Positions 51,304-60,640 are shown, numbered from the stretch's first letter. The stretch is 64,000 nt of DNA from Methanoflorens sp963701995 (GCA_963701995.1 OY969693.1:1984001-2048000), one strand, 5' to 3'. Program-made: numbers and translations. The notes: generated by a model not told the origin, from the sequence alone.

Positions 51304-52281
51304 ATGATAGTCTTAGGCATCGAGGGGACCGCTTGGAACCTGAGCGCAAGCCTGGTGGACGACGATGAGGTCTTGTATGAAGCGAGTTCAGCGTATATCC
51401 CTGCTATGGGCGGCATACATCCAAGAGAAGCGGCGCAACACGTCGCAAACAACATTGCCGGCGTCATTCGCCAAGTCCTCAGTTCGACAGACCCCCGTTT
51501 AATCGAAGGCGTCGCTTTTTCGCAAGGCCCCGGTTTGGGACCGTGCTTGCGCATTGTGGGCACAGCTGCCAGGGCATTATCTCTGCGGCTTGGCGTGCCT
51601 TTGGTTGGGGTTAATCACTGCGTCGCACACATCGAAGTGGGGCGCTGGAAAACTGATCTCGTGGATCCGATCGTTCTGTACGTGAGCGGAGCAAACTCAC
51701 AGGTGTTGTCGTACCGGCAACAAAGGTACCGCATTCTCGGAGAGACACTAGACATCGGCATAGGGAACTGTCTCGACAAGTTCGCTCGATCAGCCGGCTT
51801 GCCTCATCCAGGCGGCCCTAAGGTGGAGAGACTCGCGCAAGAATCGCGAAACTACTTGCCTATGCCGTACGTGGTGAAGGGAATGGACTTCTCGTTTTCG
51901 GGGATCGTTACCGCAGCTACAGAAGCGTTAAAATCAGCCTCACTTGAGGAAATATGCTATAGCTTTCAAGAGACTGCCTTCTCGATGCTCGTTGAAGTGA
52001 GCGAGCGAGCGCTATCACAAATGGACAAATCAGATCTGCTTTTAGCCGGTGGCGTCGGCGCAAACAAGCGACTCCAAGAGATGCTTTCGGTAATGTGCGC
52101 TCAGCGCGGTGCGCGATTCTTCGCGCCCAGGTCGGAGTGTTTGCAAGACAACGGCGCTATGATCGCGTATACAGGCCTGCTCATGTTGAGGCACGGTATC
52201 CAAACCCCGATCGGATCCTCCGGCGCCAACCCGAGCTTCAGGCCAGACGAGGTTGAGGTGCTGTGGATCGAGACACACTAG
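51304..52281 (+). CDS. kae1: KEOPS subunit Kae1 (tRNA t6A synthase)
   Basis: 325 residues, ASKHA fold. Metal motif HCVAH at residues 105-109, nucleotide loops GIEGTAWNLSASLVD and AFSQGPGLGPCLRIVGTAAR, YVSGANSQVLSYR, GNCLDKFARSAGLPHPGGPK and LLLAGGVGANKRL. Transfers threonylcarbamoyl to A37 of ANN-decoding tRNAs. Overlaps Bud32 by 19 bases. Confidence 0.97.
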   Translation: MIVLGIEGTAWNLSASLVDDDEVLYEASSAYIPAMGGIHPREAAQHVANNIAGVIRQVLSSTDPRLIEGVAFSQGPGLGPCLRIVGTAARALSLRLGVPLVGVNHCVAHIEVGRWKTDLVDPIVLYVSGANSQVLSYRQQRYRILGETLDIGIGNCLDKFARSAGLPHPGGPKVERLAQESRNYLPMPYVVKGMDFSFSGIVTAATEALKSASLEEICYSFQETAFSMLVEVSERALSQMDKSDLLLAGGVGANKRLQEMLSVMCAQRGARFFAPRSECLQDNGAMIAYTGLLMLRHGIQTPIGSSGANPSFRPDEVEVLWIETH

Positions 52282-52850
52282 AGGTGGTTACGGGAGCGGA
52301 AGCGGTCGTCGCTCTTCGCGGCCATTCCGTAGTGAAGCAGCGCGTTCCTAAGGACTATCGCATAGTTGAGCTTGACACGAAGCTACGAAGAGAGCGCACG
52401 CGACTTGAGGCGAAGATACAATCCGATGCGCGACGAGCGGGGGTACCCACACCCATAATAGAGGCAGTGGACGGCTTTTCCATCACCATGGAGCGGATAG
52501 AGGGGCCGCCTGTGCGCAGTGTAATGAACGAGGCGGTCGCTGAAGACGTTGGGGCGGTGCTCTGCGCGCTTCACTCGGCGGGCATCGTCCACGGAGATCC
52601 AACGACGCGCAACATGATTTTTTCCGCCGGAAGGGTCTACCTGATAGATTTTGGCCTCTCCTCCTACGACCGGAGCCTAGAGGCTCGGGGTGTAGACGTC
52701 CACGTCTTTTTCCAAACGCTCGAGGCAACGGATGACAGGTTCCCTGCACTCAAGGACGCATTTCTTGCCGGTTACGCGAGAAACTGCTCAGATGCCGCGC
52801 TGATCCACGAAAAAGTGAACGAGATCAAAGAGCGAGGTCGATACTTGTGA
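52263..52850 (+). CDS. bud32: KEOPS subunit Bud32 kinase
   Basis: 195 residues. A minimal protein kinase/ATPase fold: GAEAVVALRGHSVVKQRVPK gives the ATP-binding Lys, HGDPTTRNMIF the catalytic loop and LIDFGLSSYDRS the DFG motif. The basic C-terminus FIKERGRYL-type end is present as EIKERGRYL. It acts with Kae1 in t6A formation. GTG 52263 is assumed; a second GTG eight codons later is possible. Confidence 0.94.
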   Translation: MDRDTLEVVTGAEAVVALRGHSVVKQRVPKDYRIVELDTKLRRERTRLEAKIQSDARRAGVPTPIIEAVDGFSITMERIEGPPVRSVMNEAVAEDVGAVLCALHSAGIVHGDPTTRNMIFSAGRVYLIDFGLSSYDRSLEARGVDVHVFFQTLEATDDRFPALKDAFLAGYARNCSDAALIHEKVNEIKERGRYL

Positions 52851-53386
52851 AAACGTTCAATTTCATAACGCAAAACCCCGGGAAGGTGGCGGAGCTGCAA
52901 GCCAAGGCTCACGAGTTTGGGCTGGAGATCGTCCAGATCAACGCATCCTACCCAGAGCTCCAAGCTGATACGCTCGAGGAAGTTGTCCGGCACGGACTCA
53001 GCTACTGCAAAGAGAAGTTTCCGCCCCCATTGATTATAGAGGATTCCGGTCTGTTCATTGACGACGTCCACGGGTTCCCAGGGCCGTACTCCTCGTACGT
53101 GCATAAAACGATCGGGAATAGCGGCGTAGTCAAGCTCATCGGAGAGGGGCGGCCAGCACGGTTCGAGTCTGCAATCGGAAGCTATTACCGTGATTTCAAG
53201 CTGTTCCACGGACGGGTAGAGGGGCGTATAGTGAGCTCACGCGGCCATCGAGGCTTCGGATTCGATCCCATTTTCGAGCATGAAGGCCGGACGTTCGCAG
53301 AGATGACGGTTGACGAGAAGAACGCACTATCGCACCGAAGCAAGGCCGCAGAACTATTCTTGGAATGGGCATCAACAATTATATAA
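52847..53386 (+). CDS. rdgB: XTP/dITP diphosphatase (Ham1/RdgB)
   Basis: 179 residues. Removes non-canonical purine nucleotides by pyrophosphate release. Motifs: FITQNPGKVAELQAKAHEFG, the metal site IIEDSGLFIDDVHGFPGPYS, RGHRGFGFDPIFEHEGRTFA and LSHRSKA at the end. GTG start overlaps the Bud32 stop. Confidence 0.95.
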   Translation: MKTFNFITQNPGKVAELQAKAHEFGLEIVQINASYPELQADTLEEVVRHGLSYCKEKFPPPLIIEDSGLFIDDVHGFPGPYSSYVHKTIGNSGVVKLIGEGRPARFESAIGSYYRDFKLFHGRVEGRIVSSRGHRGFGFDPIFEHEGRTFAEMTVDEKNALSHRSKAAELFLEWASTII

Positions 53387-53453
53387 GAGGGGATCACAGA
53401 ATAGCACACCTCACGGGCGGTCAGACCGTCTCTGACGGGACAGAGGAGCTTAA

Positions 53454-53906
53454 ATGGCGCGAATGTACGCACGAAGGAAAGGAGTATCGGGATCTACTAG
53501 GCCACTGGAGAGTACGGTTCCCGTTACCATGACGTCTGAGGAGGTTCAGACGCTGATCGTGGAGCTACGGAACAGCGGGCTGTCCTCAAGTCAAATCGGG
53601 ATCGTCCTGAGGGACACGTACGGCATACCGAGCGTCAAGTCAGTCACCAAGAAGAGCCTGACCGAAGTCCTTAGCGACAATGGAGTCGCCCCTGACCTCC
53701 CTGAAGACTTGTTCAATCTCATCACCAAAGCACTGAAGCTCAGAGATCATCTTGAAGAGAACAAGAAAGACCTCCACAACAAACGCGCCCTTCACCTCAC
53801 AGAGTCGAAGATTCGAAGGCTAGTCAATTATTACAAGAGCAGGGACGTGCTGCCTGAGGAGTGGTCGTACCGCCTCGACACCGTCGAGATGCTGATCTCA
53901 CGATAG
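53454..53906 (+). CDS. rps15: Ribosomal protein S15
   Basis: 150 residues, archaeal/eukaryotic long form: MARMYARRKGVSGSTRPLES, IVELRNSGLSSSQIGIVLRD then TYGIPSVKSVT, and RALHLTESKIRRLVNYYKS. Binds 16S rRNA helix 22. A TATA element (ATTATATAAG, about 53377-53386) at the end of rdgB suggests its own promoter. Confidence 0.97.
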   Translation: MARMYARRKGVSGSTRPLESTVPVTMTSEEVQTLIVELRNSGLSSSQIGIVLRDTYGIPSVKSVTKKSLTEVLSDNGVAPDLPEDLFNLITKALKLRDHLEENKKDLHNKRALHLTESKIRRLVNYYKSRDVLPEEWSYRLDTVEMLISR

Positions 53907-54017
53907 CACGACGGTTCTTTAGCCGCTCGAAAAAGTGCGCGTTGCTGCGCAACATTTTTACAAAGCTAACACTCGCGGCTGAAGTGGACGGAGCCGCTCC
54001 TTCCTACTCCGCTACGC

Positions 54018-54230
54018 ATGATTACCGCAATCCTCGTCTACGAACATCCACAGGCGCTCTCAATTGTCGAAGCTCTTCAGCCTGATAATACGCCAGAGAT
54101 AAAAATGAAAGCGACAGGAAACAGAGTGGAGATAACAGTGCAAACGAAGAAACTGCGAACCTTAGTAGCTTCCTGCGACGATCTGCTTTCGAATCTCCAA
54201 ATAGCTCAAGAGATGCTTAGCGGCTTCTAA
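54018..54230 (+). CDS. pcc1: KEOPS subunit Pcc1
   Basis: 70 residues. Residues ATGNRVEITVQTKKLRTLVA and SCDDLLSNLQIAQEM match the Pcc1 dimer fold, which bridges Kae1 molecules. It is the third KEOPS gene in the window; Cgi121 is not seen. The 110-base gap after S15 has no ORF. Confidence 0.85.
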   Translation: MITAILVYEHPQALSIVEALQPDNTPEIKMKATGNRVEITVQTKKLRTLVASCDDLLSNLQIAQEMLSGF

Positions 54231-54322
54231 GAGTGAGTGACACGTAGAAGCTCTCGACGCGCGCGTCTACCCTACCGTTCGCAACGACGGGACTGTGCAA
54301 GCGAATTACGCGCCAACGCGGG

Positions 54323-54841
54323 TCAACTGATCTTTTTTAGATAACTGAGCCACCTTTTTTGGGCTTCGTTTCTGTCTATCGACGGGGCTTGAGCGGAATC
54401 GAGGAGCTTGCCTTTTTCAAAGTCTCTCAGTTCAACGGCGGCGCGAATCAGACCTTGAGCTTCCGCGTACAACACAAGCGCTTCGCGCTCATCGATGTCC
54501 TGACTCCTAATTGTCGATTCGATTTGTCGTATTTTTCTCTCGATAGCCCCGCAAAGCTTTTGCACGGCTGCAAATTCCTCAGGAGTGATCTCCTTCTTGT
54601 GATTGATCATACGCCACATGACCTCGTGGAGCGCAACGACCTCTCCGTCGAGTTCGATCTCTTCTGGAATTTCCGTGCCAACGAAGGTGAAGATTCGGTT
54701 TAGCTTAAACAAGAGCTCTTCTCGCTCCTTCCTTGTGAGAGTAGTGGCGTCCTTTAAGTGAACACCCCACACAGTAACGTTGGGGGTTTCTTTCGCGCTT
54801 TTTTTGGGGTCCATGGCCATTGTTCCGCTACTCCGTATCAT
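54323..54841 (-). CDS. Hypothetical protein, DUF5788-like
   Basis: 172 residues, mostly helical and charged. The segment LTRKEREELLFKLNRIFTFV followed by GTEIPEEIELDGEVVALHEV and IDEREALVLYAEAQGLIRAA resembles the DUF5788 family of methanogens and haloarchaea. No catalytic motif. The start may be the Met at 54820, since the first residues look unconserved. Function unknown. Confidence 0.75.
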   Translation of the reverse strand: MIRSSGTMAMDPKKSAKETPNVTVWGVHLKDATTLTRKEREELLFKLNRIFTFVGTEIPEEIELDGEVVALHEVMWRMINHKKEITPEEFAAVQKLCGAIERKIRQIESTIRSQDIDEREALVLYAEAQGLIRAAVELRDFEKGKLLDSAQAPSIDRNEAQKRWLSYLKKIS

Positions 54842-54998
54842 TAGTTGTTAGTGCTCTCTCAACTTTAACCATTGGCCCGCAGGCGAGAATCACTGTAGCA
54901 ACCCGCAAGACCGCCGCGAAGGGCGAAAGAGCTGGACAAAGATTATGAACCTTGAGCTAGATAAACTCGAAACCTGTAGGATCCCCCCCTTCTAATAA

Positions 54999-55652
54999 AT
55001 GAACCGAATACCACGCCACGTAGGCATCATTCCTGACGGGAACCGTCGGTGGGCACTAGCTCGAGGTTTGCCCAAAGAGGCGGGGTATGAAGCTGGCTTG
55101 CCCCCCGGATTAGAAGTACTCAGGCTATGCAGTAGCGTCGGCGTCAAGGAAGTCACGAGCTACGGCTTCACCCAAGATAACACGAAAAGAACCCAAGTGC
55201 AGAGAAAGGCCTTCCAAAAAGCGTGCATCGACGGCGTCGAGGTTCTCAAACACGAAGATGCTAGCCTGCTCGTCGTCGGAGATACAGACTCTCCGATGTT
55301 CCCAAAAAAGCTTCTCCCCTACACAAAAAGAACTACATTTGGCTCAGGAAAAATTAAGGTCAACTTTTTGGTCAATTACGGTTGGCAGTGGGACTTGAAT
55401 CCGCTCTTTACCCAACCCCGCGCCACACTCGAGGGCGAAACCGTCACCAAGATGATACGATCGCATGACGTTTCCCGCATCGATTTGATCGTTCGCTGGG
55501 GTGGTAGACGTCGACTAAGCGGATTTTTGCCAGTGCAATCGGTGTATTCCGATATCTACGTCGTCGATGCATATTGGCCGGATTTTAAGCCGGAGCACTT
55601 CTACGCAGCGCTTGATTGGTATAGTAAGCAGGATATCACGCTGGGCGGATAA
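54999..55652 (+). CDS. uppS: cis-Prenyltransferase (undecaprenyl-diphosphate-synthase family)
   Basis: 217 residues. The diphosphate-binding motif PRHVGIIPDGNRRWALARGL is at residues 5-24, with the catalytic Asp near 13. FLVNYGWQWDL near residue 125 and LIVRWGGRRRLSGFLPVQS near 165 are the substrate Arg/Ser region. It makes the long polyprenyl carrier for protein and glycan glycosylation. It is shorter than the bacterial enzyme and has some unusual gaps (no SEWN motif), so chain length cannot be predicted. Confidence 0.9.
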   Translation: MNRIPRHVGIIPDGNRRWALARGLPKEAGYEAGLPPGLEVLRLCSSVGVKEVTSYGFTQDNTKRTQVQRKAFQKACIDGVEVLKHEDASLLVVGDTDSPMFPKKLLPYTKRTTFGSGKIKVNFLVNYGWQWDLNPLFTQPRATLEGETVTKMIRSHDVSRIDLIVRWGGRRRLSGFLPVQSVYSDIYVVDAYWPDFKPEHFYAALDWYSKQDITLGG

Positions 55653-55871
55653 CTAACCGCTTACAGACTCTCGCCAGCGAACCTGCCGAGCACGCCTGGG
55701 CGCTTTCACGTCGTCTTCACTTTGCGAGAAAAACGTCTTTCCTTGTAACGAAGTAGCCGCTTATAGCGGCCGCGTTATACATATTGCTACAGGTGAGTGA
55801 ATCAAACGAATGCGCAGCTTGGCTGGCGGCATAGCACAAGAACTAAATACGCAGGGCTTTTTCGGTGGACC

Positions 55872-56009
55872 ATGAAGCGCTACTTCTGCTGCACAGTTTG
55901 TGATGACTTGCACTACGGGGAAAACCCTCCCGAGATTCGCCCCACCTGCGAAACCATGGGTTCGTACGTAGAGGTCACAAAAGATGAAGCTGAGGAGTAC
56001 TTCTTGTAG
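55872..56009 (+). CDS. Rubredoxin-like miniprotein with an altered metal site
   Basis: 45 residues starting MKRYFCCTVCDDLHYGENPP and ending EYFL. The first knuckle (C-x2-C in CCTVC) and the YGENPPE turn match rubredoxin domains of rubrerythrins. The second knuckle reads IRPTCET where the family has C-P-x-C: one Cys ligand is replaced by Arg. An extra Cys precedes the first pair. The gene has a GGTGG ribosome site and a TATA-like element near 55775-55785. Redox function is uncertain. Confidence 0.7.
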   Translation: MKRYFCCTVCDDLHYGENPPEIRPTCETMGSYVEVTKDEAEEYFL

Positions 56010-56166
56010 CAAAAAACACGGCAGGCTCAAACTGTTCGGGACGTTGCGTTACGCTTGGTCTTTGTTCCAAAATAAGCACTGTGCTAGGCGCCACGCTGCG
56101 CTGAAGATCTGCTGAAACTAAAAAAGAGGAGGGCCGCAGAGCCAAAACGTCTGCGGCAGCACGCGT

Positions 56167-56730
56167 TCACACTTGATCGAGCATTTGATCTGACATGCCT
56201 TCCATCTGTTCTGCTGAAGGCCCCTTCTCAAACGTAGCGGCTTGAATCACGTCATCTATTCGAAGGATCATGTTCGCGGCTTCGGTGGCCGACAAGATGG
56301 CCTGCTTCTTCGTTCTAAGAGGTTCGATCACGTCAGGCCACATGTCTGTTGCTTTCCCCGTCGAAATCTGGAGCCCCATCGTTTTATTTCCTGATTCGTG
56401 AGCAGTCCGCAAACCAACGAGCGAGTCCATCGGATCCAAACCGGAGTTTTCAGCAAGCGTTTTTGGAATTATTTCGATCGCGTCAGCAAAGGCGATGACT
56501 GCCAGTTGTTCCCTGCCACTAAGCGTCGACGCGTAGTCGCGGAGTTGCATCGCGATCTCAACCTCCGGAGCGCTTCCTCCTGCGACGACTTTGCCATCTT
56601 CGATCGATGCTTGAACGACTCGAACCGCATCGTACACAGCTCGGTGAGTCTCTTCGACGATATGATCGGCTCCTCCGTGAACGACGATACTGACGACGCG
56701 GGGGTTTTTACAGTCTTTGATTGTTATCAT
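56167..56730 (-). CDS. Thermosome, C-terminal half (split gene)
   Basis: 187 residues: ITIKDCKNPRVVSIVVHGGA, VYDAVRVVQASIEDGKVVAG, GSAPEVEIAMQLRDYASTLS, REQLAVIAFADAIEIIPKTL and a Met/Gln-rich tail. This equals the C-terminal part of the intermediate domain and the C-terminal equatorial domain of a group II chaperonin. It has its own ATG at 56730 with GGAGGT 8 bases upstream. The N-terminal half is the preceding ORF in the same frame, separated by TAG plus five codons. Together the lengths equal one normal subunit. Confidence 0.9.
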   Translation of the reverse strand: MITIKDCKNPRVVSIVVHGGADHIVEETHRAVYDAVRVVQASIEDGKVVAGGSAPEVEIAMQLRDYASTLSGREQLAVIAFADAIEIIPKTLAENSGLDPMDSLVGLRTAHESGNKTMGLQISTGKATDMWPDVIEPLRTKKQAILSATEAANMILRIDDVIQAATFEKGPSAEQMEGMSDQMLDQV

Positions 56731-56745
56731 TCCTATGACCTCCGT

Positions 56746-57840
56746 CTAGTCAATGCCGCAGGTGTCGCAGCCAGATTCGATGTCAGTTGTTTCTTCGACT
56801 TCGCCCGCATTGCCCAGGTCTGCTGCGCTGAGATCATTCAGGCTCGACACCACTTGGGCGCCGGTCACCTTGGAAATCGTTTCAATGTCCTCACGTTTCA
56901 CGTTCTCCACTGCCATCACGCTATTTCGCGAAAAGTGCCACTGAAGCAGATCGTCGATACCCTTCTGACAAAAAACGACGTTCGCGCCGCTTGCTAAGAT
57001 CTTGTCAGCCTTCTCGATCAGCGCTTCGTGATCGCGTTCCATGAAGAGTTTCATTTGCGTTGGATCTTTTATTTTGATTTTGGCATCGGTCTTTGTTTTG
57101 GTAAGCTCGAGTGGTTGGTCATACACGAGGACGCGCGCATCGCATACTTTTCGCGGCATTCCCTCGGCGGCGCGTTCTTTGTCGACGACGACGCCTTCCA
57201 CGAGTTCTGAATCGGAAACAGAACCGGAGACTTTCTTTTCAATTTTGATGTCTTCCTCGTCGACTTTGTACTTGTTGTTGACCTTTTGCGCGACCTTTTT
57301 CACCGCTTTAACAACGAGCTGCGGAAGTATCTCTTTGCCCACGTCAGTCCCTTTGCCCGTGAGCGCCGTCTCTGCAATCTTCTCCAGCAGATCGTCATCG
57401 CGAATCGAAACGTTGCGCGACAGCAGTTCGACGATCTCAATCGCTTTGGCTGCGGCGAGACCGTAGCCTTTCTCTATGACCGTCGGGTGGATGTCTTGCT
57501 CGAGCAATTCTTCTGCGTTTTTTAGCAGTTCGCCAGCCAAGATAACCGCCGTTGTTGTCCCGTCGCCCACTTCATCATCCTGCGTTTTAGCGACTTCAAC
57601 CATCATCTTAGCTGCGGGATGCTCAATATCCATCTCCTTCAATATCGTCGCACCGTCGTTCGTTATAACCACATCGCCCATCGAATCAACGAGCATCTTG
57701 TCCATGCCTTTCGGTCCAAGCGTAGTTCGCACTGCTTCAGCTACGGCCCTGCTTGCGGTAAAATTCATGGACTGGGCTTCTCTGCCCTTCGTCCTTTGTG
57801 TTCCTTCGCGTAGAATGAGAATAGGTTGACCACCTATCAC
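56746..57840 (-). CDS. Thermosome, N-terminal half (split gene)
   Basis: 364 residues from GTG 57840 (GGAGGT 7 bases before). Starts IGGQPILILREGTQRTKGRE and carries VRTTLGPKGMDKMLVDSMGD, the ATP motif DDEVGDGTTTAVILAGELL, and all of the apical domain to DLSAADLGNAGEVEE. The frame then continues as TTDIESGCDTCGID and stops at TAG. Normal subunits run straight on into the C-terminal half. The chaperonin forms the ATP-driven double ring that folds cytosolic proteins. A TATA box at 57875-57884 serves both ORFs. Confidence 0.92.
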   Translation of the reverse strand: MIGGQPILILREGTQRTKGREAQSMNFTASRAVAEAVRTTLGPKGMDKMLVDSMGDVVITNDGATILKEMDIEHPAAKMMVEVAKTQDDEVGDGTTTAVILAGELLKNAEELLEQDIHPTVIEKGYGLAAAKAIEIVELLSRNVSIRDDDLLEKIAETALTGKGTDVGKEILPQLVVKAVKKVAQKVNNKYKVDEEDIKIEKKVSGSVSDSELVEGVVVDKERAAEGMPRKVCDARVLVYDQPLELTKTKTDAKIKIKDPTQMKLFMERDHEALIEKADKILASGANVVFCQKGIDDLLQWHFSRNSVMAVENVKREDIETISKVTGAQVVSSLNDLSAADLGNAGEVEETTDIESGCDTCGID

Positions 57841-57874
57841 TGTGCTAACCTCCGAAATTACTAGAGTTGTTGTT

Positions 57875-57884
57875 CTATATAAAA
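57875..57884 (-). promoter_or_regulatory. TATA element of the thermosome operon
   Basis: On the minus strand TTTTATATAG, about 35-44 bases before the GTG at 57840. Confidence 0.65.
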
Positions 57885-58071
57885 TTTCTCTGCGCGCGCA
57901 CCGCCGTCGGTGGAAAGACCGGATAAACGGCGTCCTCAAAAAGCGCAGACGACGACGACCCATCAGCACGCGGTCTCGAGAGCTTGCGGTTTGATTTCAT
58001 TGACCTTCAATCGCGCTTGCTTGACCGTGGAATGCACCCAGCTACGCAGCTACACGCCCTCGTCGACCGGG

Positions 58072-59277
58072 TTACGTAGCCGTCGGGGTTAGCCGATCGC
58101 TCCGCACGAAGAGACCAATTATCAGCACCGCAATCACCGCCATAACCGCACCGTAGAGGAAGGCAAACGTAGGACCGACGGTCTGCCAGAGGGTGCCGGC
58201 GATCAGGCTGGCCGGCAAGGCGACGACGCCGATGACGAAATAATACGTGCCAAATGCGGTCGCTTTGAGGTGGGGAGGGGCCAGATCAGACACGAGCGCC
58301 TTTGACACCCCGTCGGTAAGACCGTAGTAGAGCCCATACACTGGGAACAGAACCCAAATGATGAGCGCGGATTGGGCGAATGCAAATCCCAAATAGACGA
58401 TGAAGAAGATGCCGAAGCCCGCTATGAGCACCGCCTTGCGTCCTATTCTGTCAGAGATGATGCCAAACGGAAATGAAGATACCGCATAGATGACGTTCAT
58501 TGCAAGATACAGCACCGGAACCAGGAGCGTTGGGATGCCTAGATTTTGGGCACGCAAGAACAGGAAGGCGTCACTTGAATTTCCGACAAAGAAGAGACCG
58601 AGACCCACGAGAAAGATGCGAAAATTTGCGTCGAATGACCGGAATGAGACCTTATACCGCTGGTTGCTTCGCGAGCTGACCGCTGTCTCCTTCACAAAAA
58701 AAACCACAAGAGCAGTGGCAAGTATCCCCGGTATGAACGCGAGGAGGAACAGCCCCCGAAAGCTTAGGATGCCAAACAGGGCCACCGCGATAAGTGGACC
58801 GATGACGGCTCCAAGCGTATCGAGAGAGCGTGTGAAACCGAATGACCTTCCAACCCCGAGGCTCTTTGACTCGGAAACAATAGCGTCACGCGCTGAGTCT
58901 CTAATGCCCTTGCCAAAGCGATCAAGGAACCGTATAGCCAAGACTTGCTGCCACGCGGTTGCAAATGCAAGCAAGGGCTTCGCGATCGCTGCGATTGCAT
59001 AGCCGGAGTAGACTAGGGGTTTGCGTTTCCCGAACCTGTCTGACAGGTACCCAGAAACTATCTTCAGTATGCTTGCGGTGCTTTCCGCGACGCCTTCTAT
59101 GAGACCCACGTCAATGAATGTCGCTCCCAGGACGTTAACGAGAAAAAGAGGAATAAGCGGATAGATCATCTCCGTGCTCATGTCGGCGAACAGACTCACA
59201 ATCCCAAGGATTAGGACGTTCAAACTGACGCCAAGAACGAGGCCATCCTTAGAGAATCTCCTCCCGAACATCTGCAC
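58072..59277 (-). CDS. Major facilitator superfamily transporter
   Basis: 401 residues, twelve predicted membrane helices. N-terminal half has LFADMSTEMIYPLIPLFLVN and the loop 2-3 signature GYLSDRFGKRKPLVYSG; the second half repeats it as GIISDRIGRKAVLIAG. The first helix motif ADMSTEMIYP is typical of a prokaryotic branch of sugar/drug-like MFS proteins. Substrate unknown. Start could be Met 3 (59271). Confidence 0.9.
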   Translation of the reverse strand: MQMFGRRFSKDGLVLGVSLNVLILGIVSLFADMSTEMIYPLIPLFLVNVLGATFIDVGLIEGVAESTASILKIVSGYLSDRFGKRKPLVYSGYAIAAIAKPLLAFATAWQQVLAIRFLDRFGKGIRDSARDAIVSESKSLGVGRSFGFTRSLDTLGAVIGPLIAVALFGILSFRGLFLLAFIPGILATALVVFFVKETAVSSRSNQRYKVSFRSFDANFRIFLVGLGLFFVGNSSDAFLFLRAQNLGIPTLLVPVLYLAMNVIYAVSSFPFGIISDRIGRKAVLIAGFGIFFIVYLGFAFAQSALIIWVLFPVYGLYYGLTDGVSKALVSDLAPPHLKATAFGTYYFVIGVVALPASLIAGTLWQTVGPTFAFLYGAVMAVIAVLIIGLFVRSDRLTPTAT

Positions 59278-59374
59278 AGGGTTTCAGCTTTTAGGATTTA
59301 AGAATTGTCTAAGGATGAGAAGGCGTGCGTTAGCGATAAGATTAAGATTGTGCAGCATAAAGCATACTGGAATC

Positions 59375-60640
59375 ATGTTCGAAATCGAAGGAGTTTTAGG
59401 GAGACAAGTCCTTGATTCGCGCGGAAATCCAACGGTGGAGGTCGAAGTCTTCACAGGTTGCGGCTTTGGCCGAGCGATGGTGCCGTCGGGCGCATCCACG
59501 GGATCCAACGAAGCGCTTGAACTTCGAGACAACGAATCGGATTTCGGCGGAAAAACCGTGTTGCGAGCAGTGAATAACGTCAACACGGTGATTGCAGAAG
59601 AAGTTATCGGCATGGACGTGAGGGCCCAGCGCAACGTCGACAAAGCGTTGAACGATCTCGACGGGACCCTGAATAAGTCAAATCTCGGGGCAAATGCCAT
59701 TCTCGGGGTGTCAATGGCAGTTGCTCGCGCAGCGGCGAATTCCGCCAATATGCACCTGTACCAGTACCTAGGCGGCCCAAATGCGTGCACGTTGCCCGTG
59801 CCGTTAATGAACGTGATTAACGGAGGGGCGCACGCGGGCAACGCACTATCTATCCAAGAGTTTTTTATCATACCGACGAGAGCCGAGACATTTTCTGACG
59901 CCCTCAGAATGGGCGTCGAGACTTATCACGAGCTCAAGCACGTGTTACAAGCACAGTACGGACAGGGAGCCTCGAACGTGGGAGACGAGGGCGGTTTCGC
60001 ACCGGCACTGTCCTCCTCTTCTGAGGCACTTGATGCCATCATGACGGCCGTCGGCAACGCAGGGTACGATCAAGAGATGCGCCTCGGCGTCGACTGCGCT
60101 GCGTCAGGGTTCTACGACAAGACGACACAGACCTATCTGATGGATGGAAAAAGACTCTCGCCTACAGAGCTGAGCGAGTACTACGAGGACTTGGTGGACC
60201 GCTATCCGGTAATGCTCATTGAGGATCCCTTCGACGAGGATGCGTTTAAAGACTTCGCCCAGATAACCTCACGACTGGCCGGCACGACCATCGTCGGCGA
60301 CGATTTATTCGTGACGAACGTCGACCGGCTTTCCGAAGGGATAAAGTTAGGAGCGGCAAACGCTCTGCTCCTCAAGCTGAACCAGATTGGGACGATGTCG
60401 GAAGCCTTCGATGCCGCGACCTTGGCATTTCGGAACGGCTATTCCGTAGTCGTTAGCCATAGATCAGGAGAGACCGAAGATACAACGATTGCTGACGTTG
60501 CAGTTGCCTTGGGCTCAGAGTTCATCAAAACCGGTGCGCCGGCGCGGAGCGAACGCAATGCAAAGTACAATCAACTCTTGAGGATTCAAGAATTCCTCGG
60601 AGATGCTGCCTCATATCGAGGTCGAAATCTGCAGACTTGA
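59375..60640 (+). CDS. eno: Enolase
   Basis: 421 residues. Interconverts 2-phosphoglycerate and phosphoenolpyruvate. Conserved parts: GRQVLDSRGNPTVEVEVFTG, PSGASTGSNEALELRD, NVGDEGGFAP, LIEDPFDEDAF, VGDDLFVTN, the Lys region LLLKLNQIGTMSEA and VVSHRSGETEDTTIADVAV. ATG 59375 matches the family start; the open frame upstream overlaps the MFS gene on the other strand and is not coding. Confidence 0.97.
   Translation: MFEIEGVLGRQVLDSRGNPTVEVEVFTGCGFGRAMVPSGASTGSNEALELRDNESDFGGKTVLRAVNNVNTVIAEEVIGMDVRAQRNVDKALNDLDGTLNKSNLGANAILGVSMAVARAAANSANMHLYQYLGGPNACTLPVPLMNVINGGAHAGNALSIQEFFIIPTRAETFSDALRMGVETYHELKHVLQAQYGQGASNVGDEGGFAPALSSSSEALDAIMTAVGNAGYDQEMRLGVDCAASGFYDKTTQTYLMDGKRLSPTELSEYYEDLVDRYPVMLIEDPFDEDAFKDFAQITSRLAGTTIVGDDLFVTNVDRLSEGIKLGAANALLLKLNQIGTMSEAFDAATLAFRNGYSVVVSHRSGETEDTTIADVAVALGSEFIKTGAPARSERNAKYNQLLRIQEFLGDAASYRGRNLQT

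Noticed and set aside
50677..51349. Long minus-strand ORFs opposite rps24e and FKBP tails
   Set aside because: They are shadows of the tandem repeats (Arg/Ser/Gly-rich translations).
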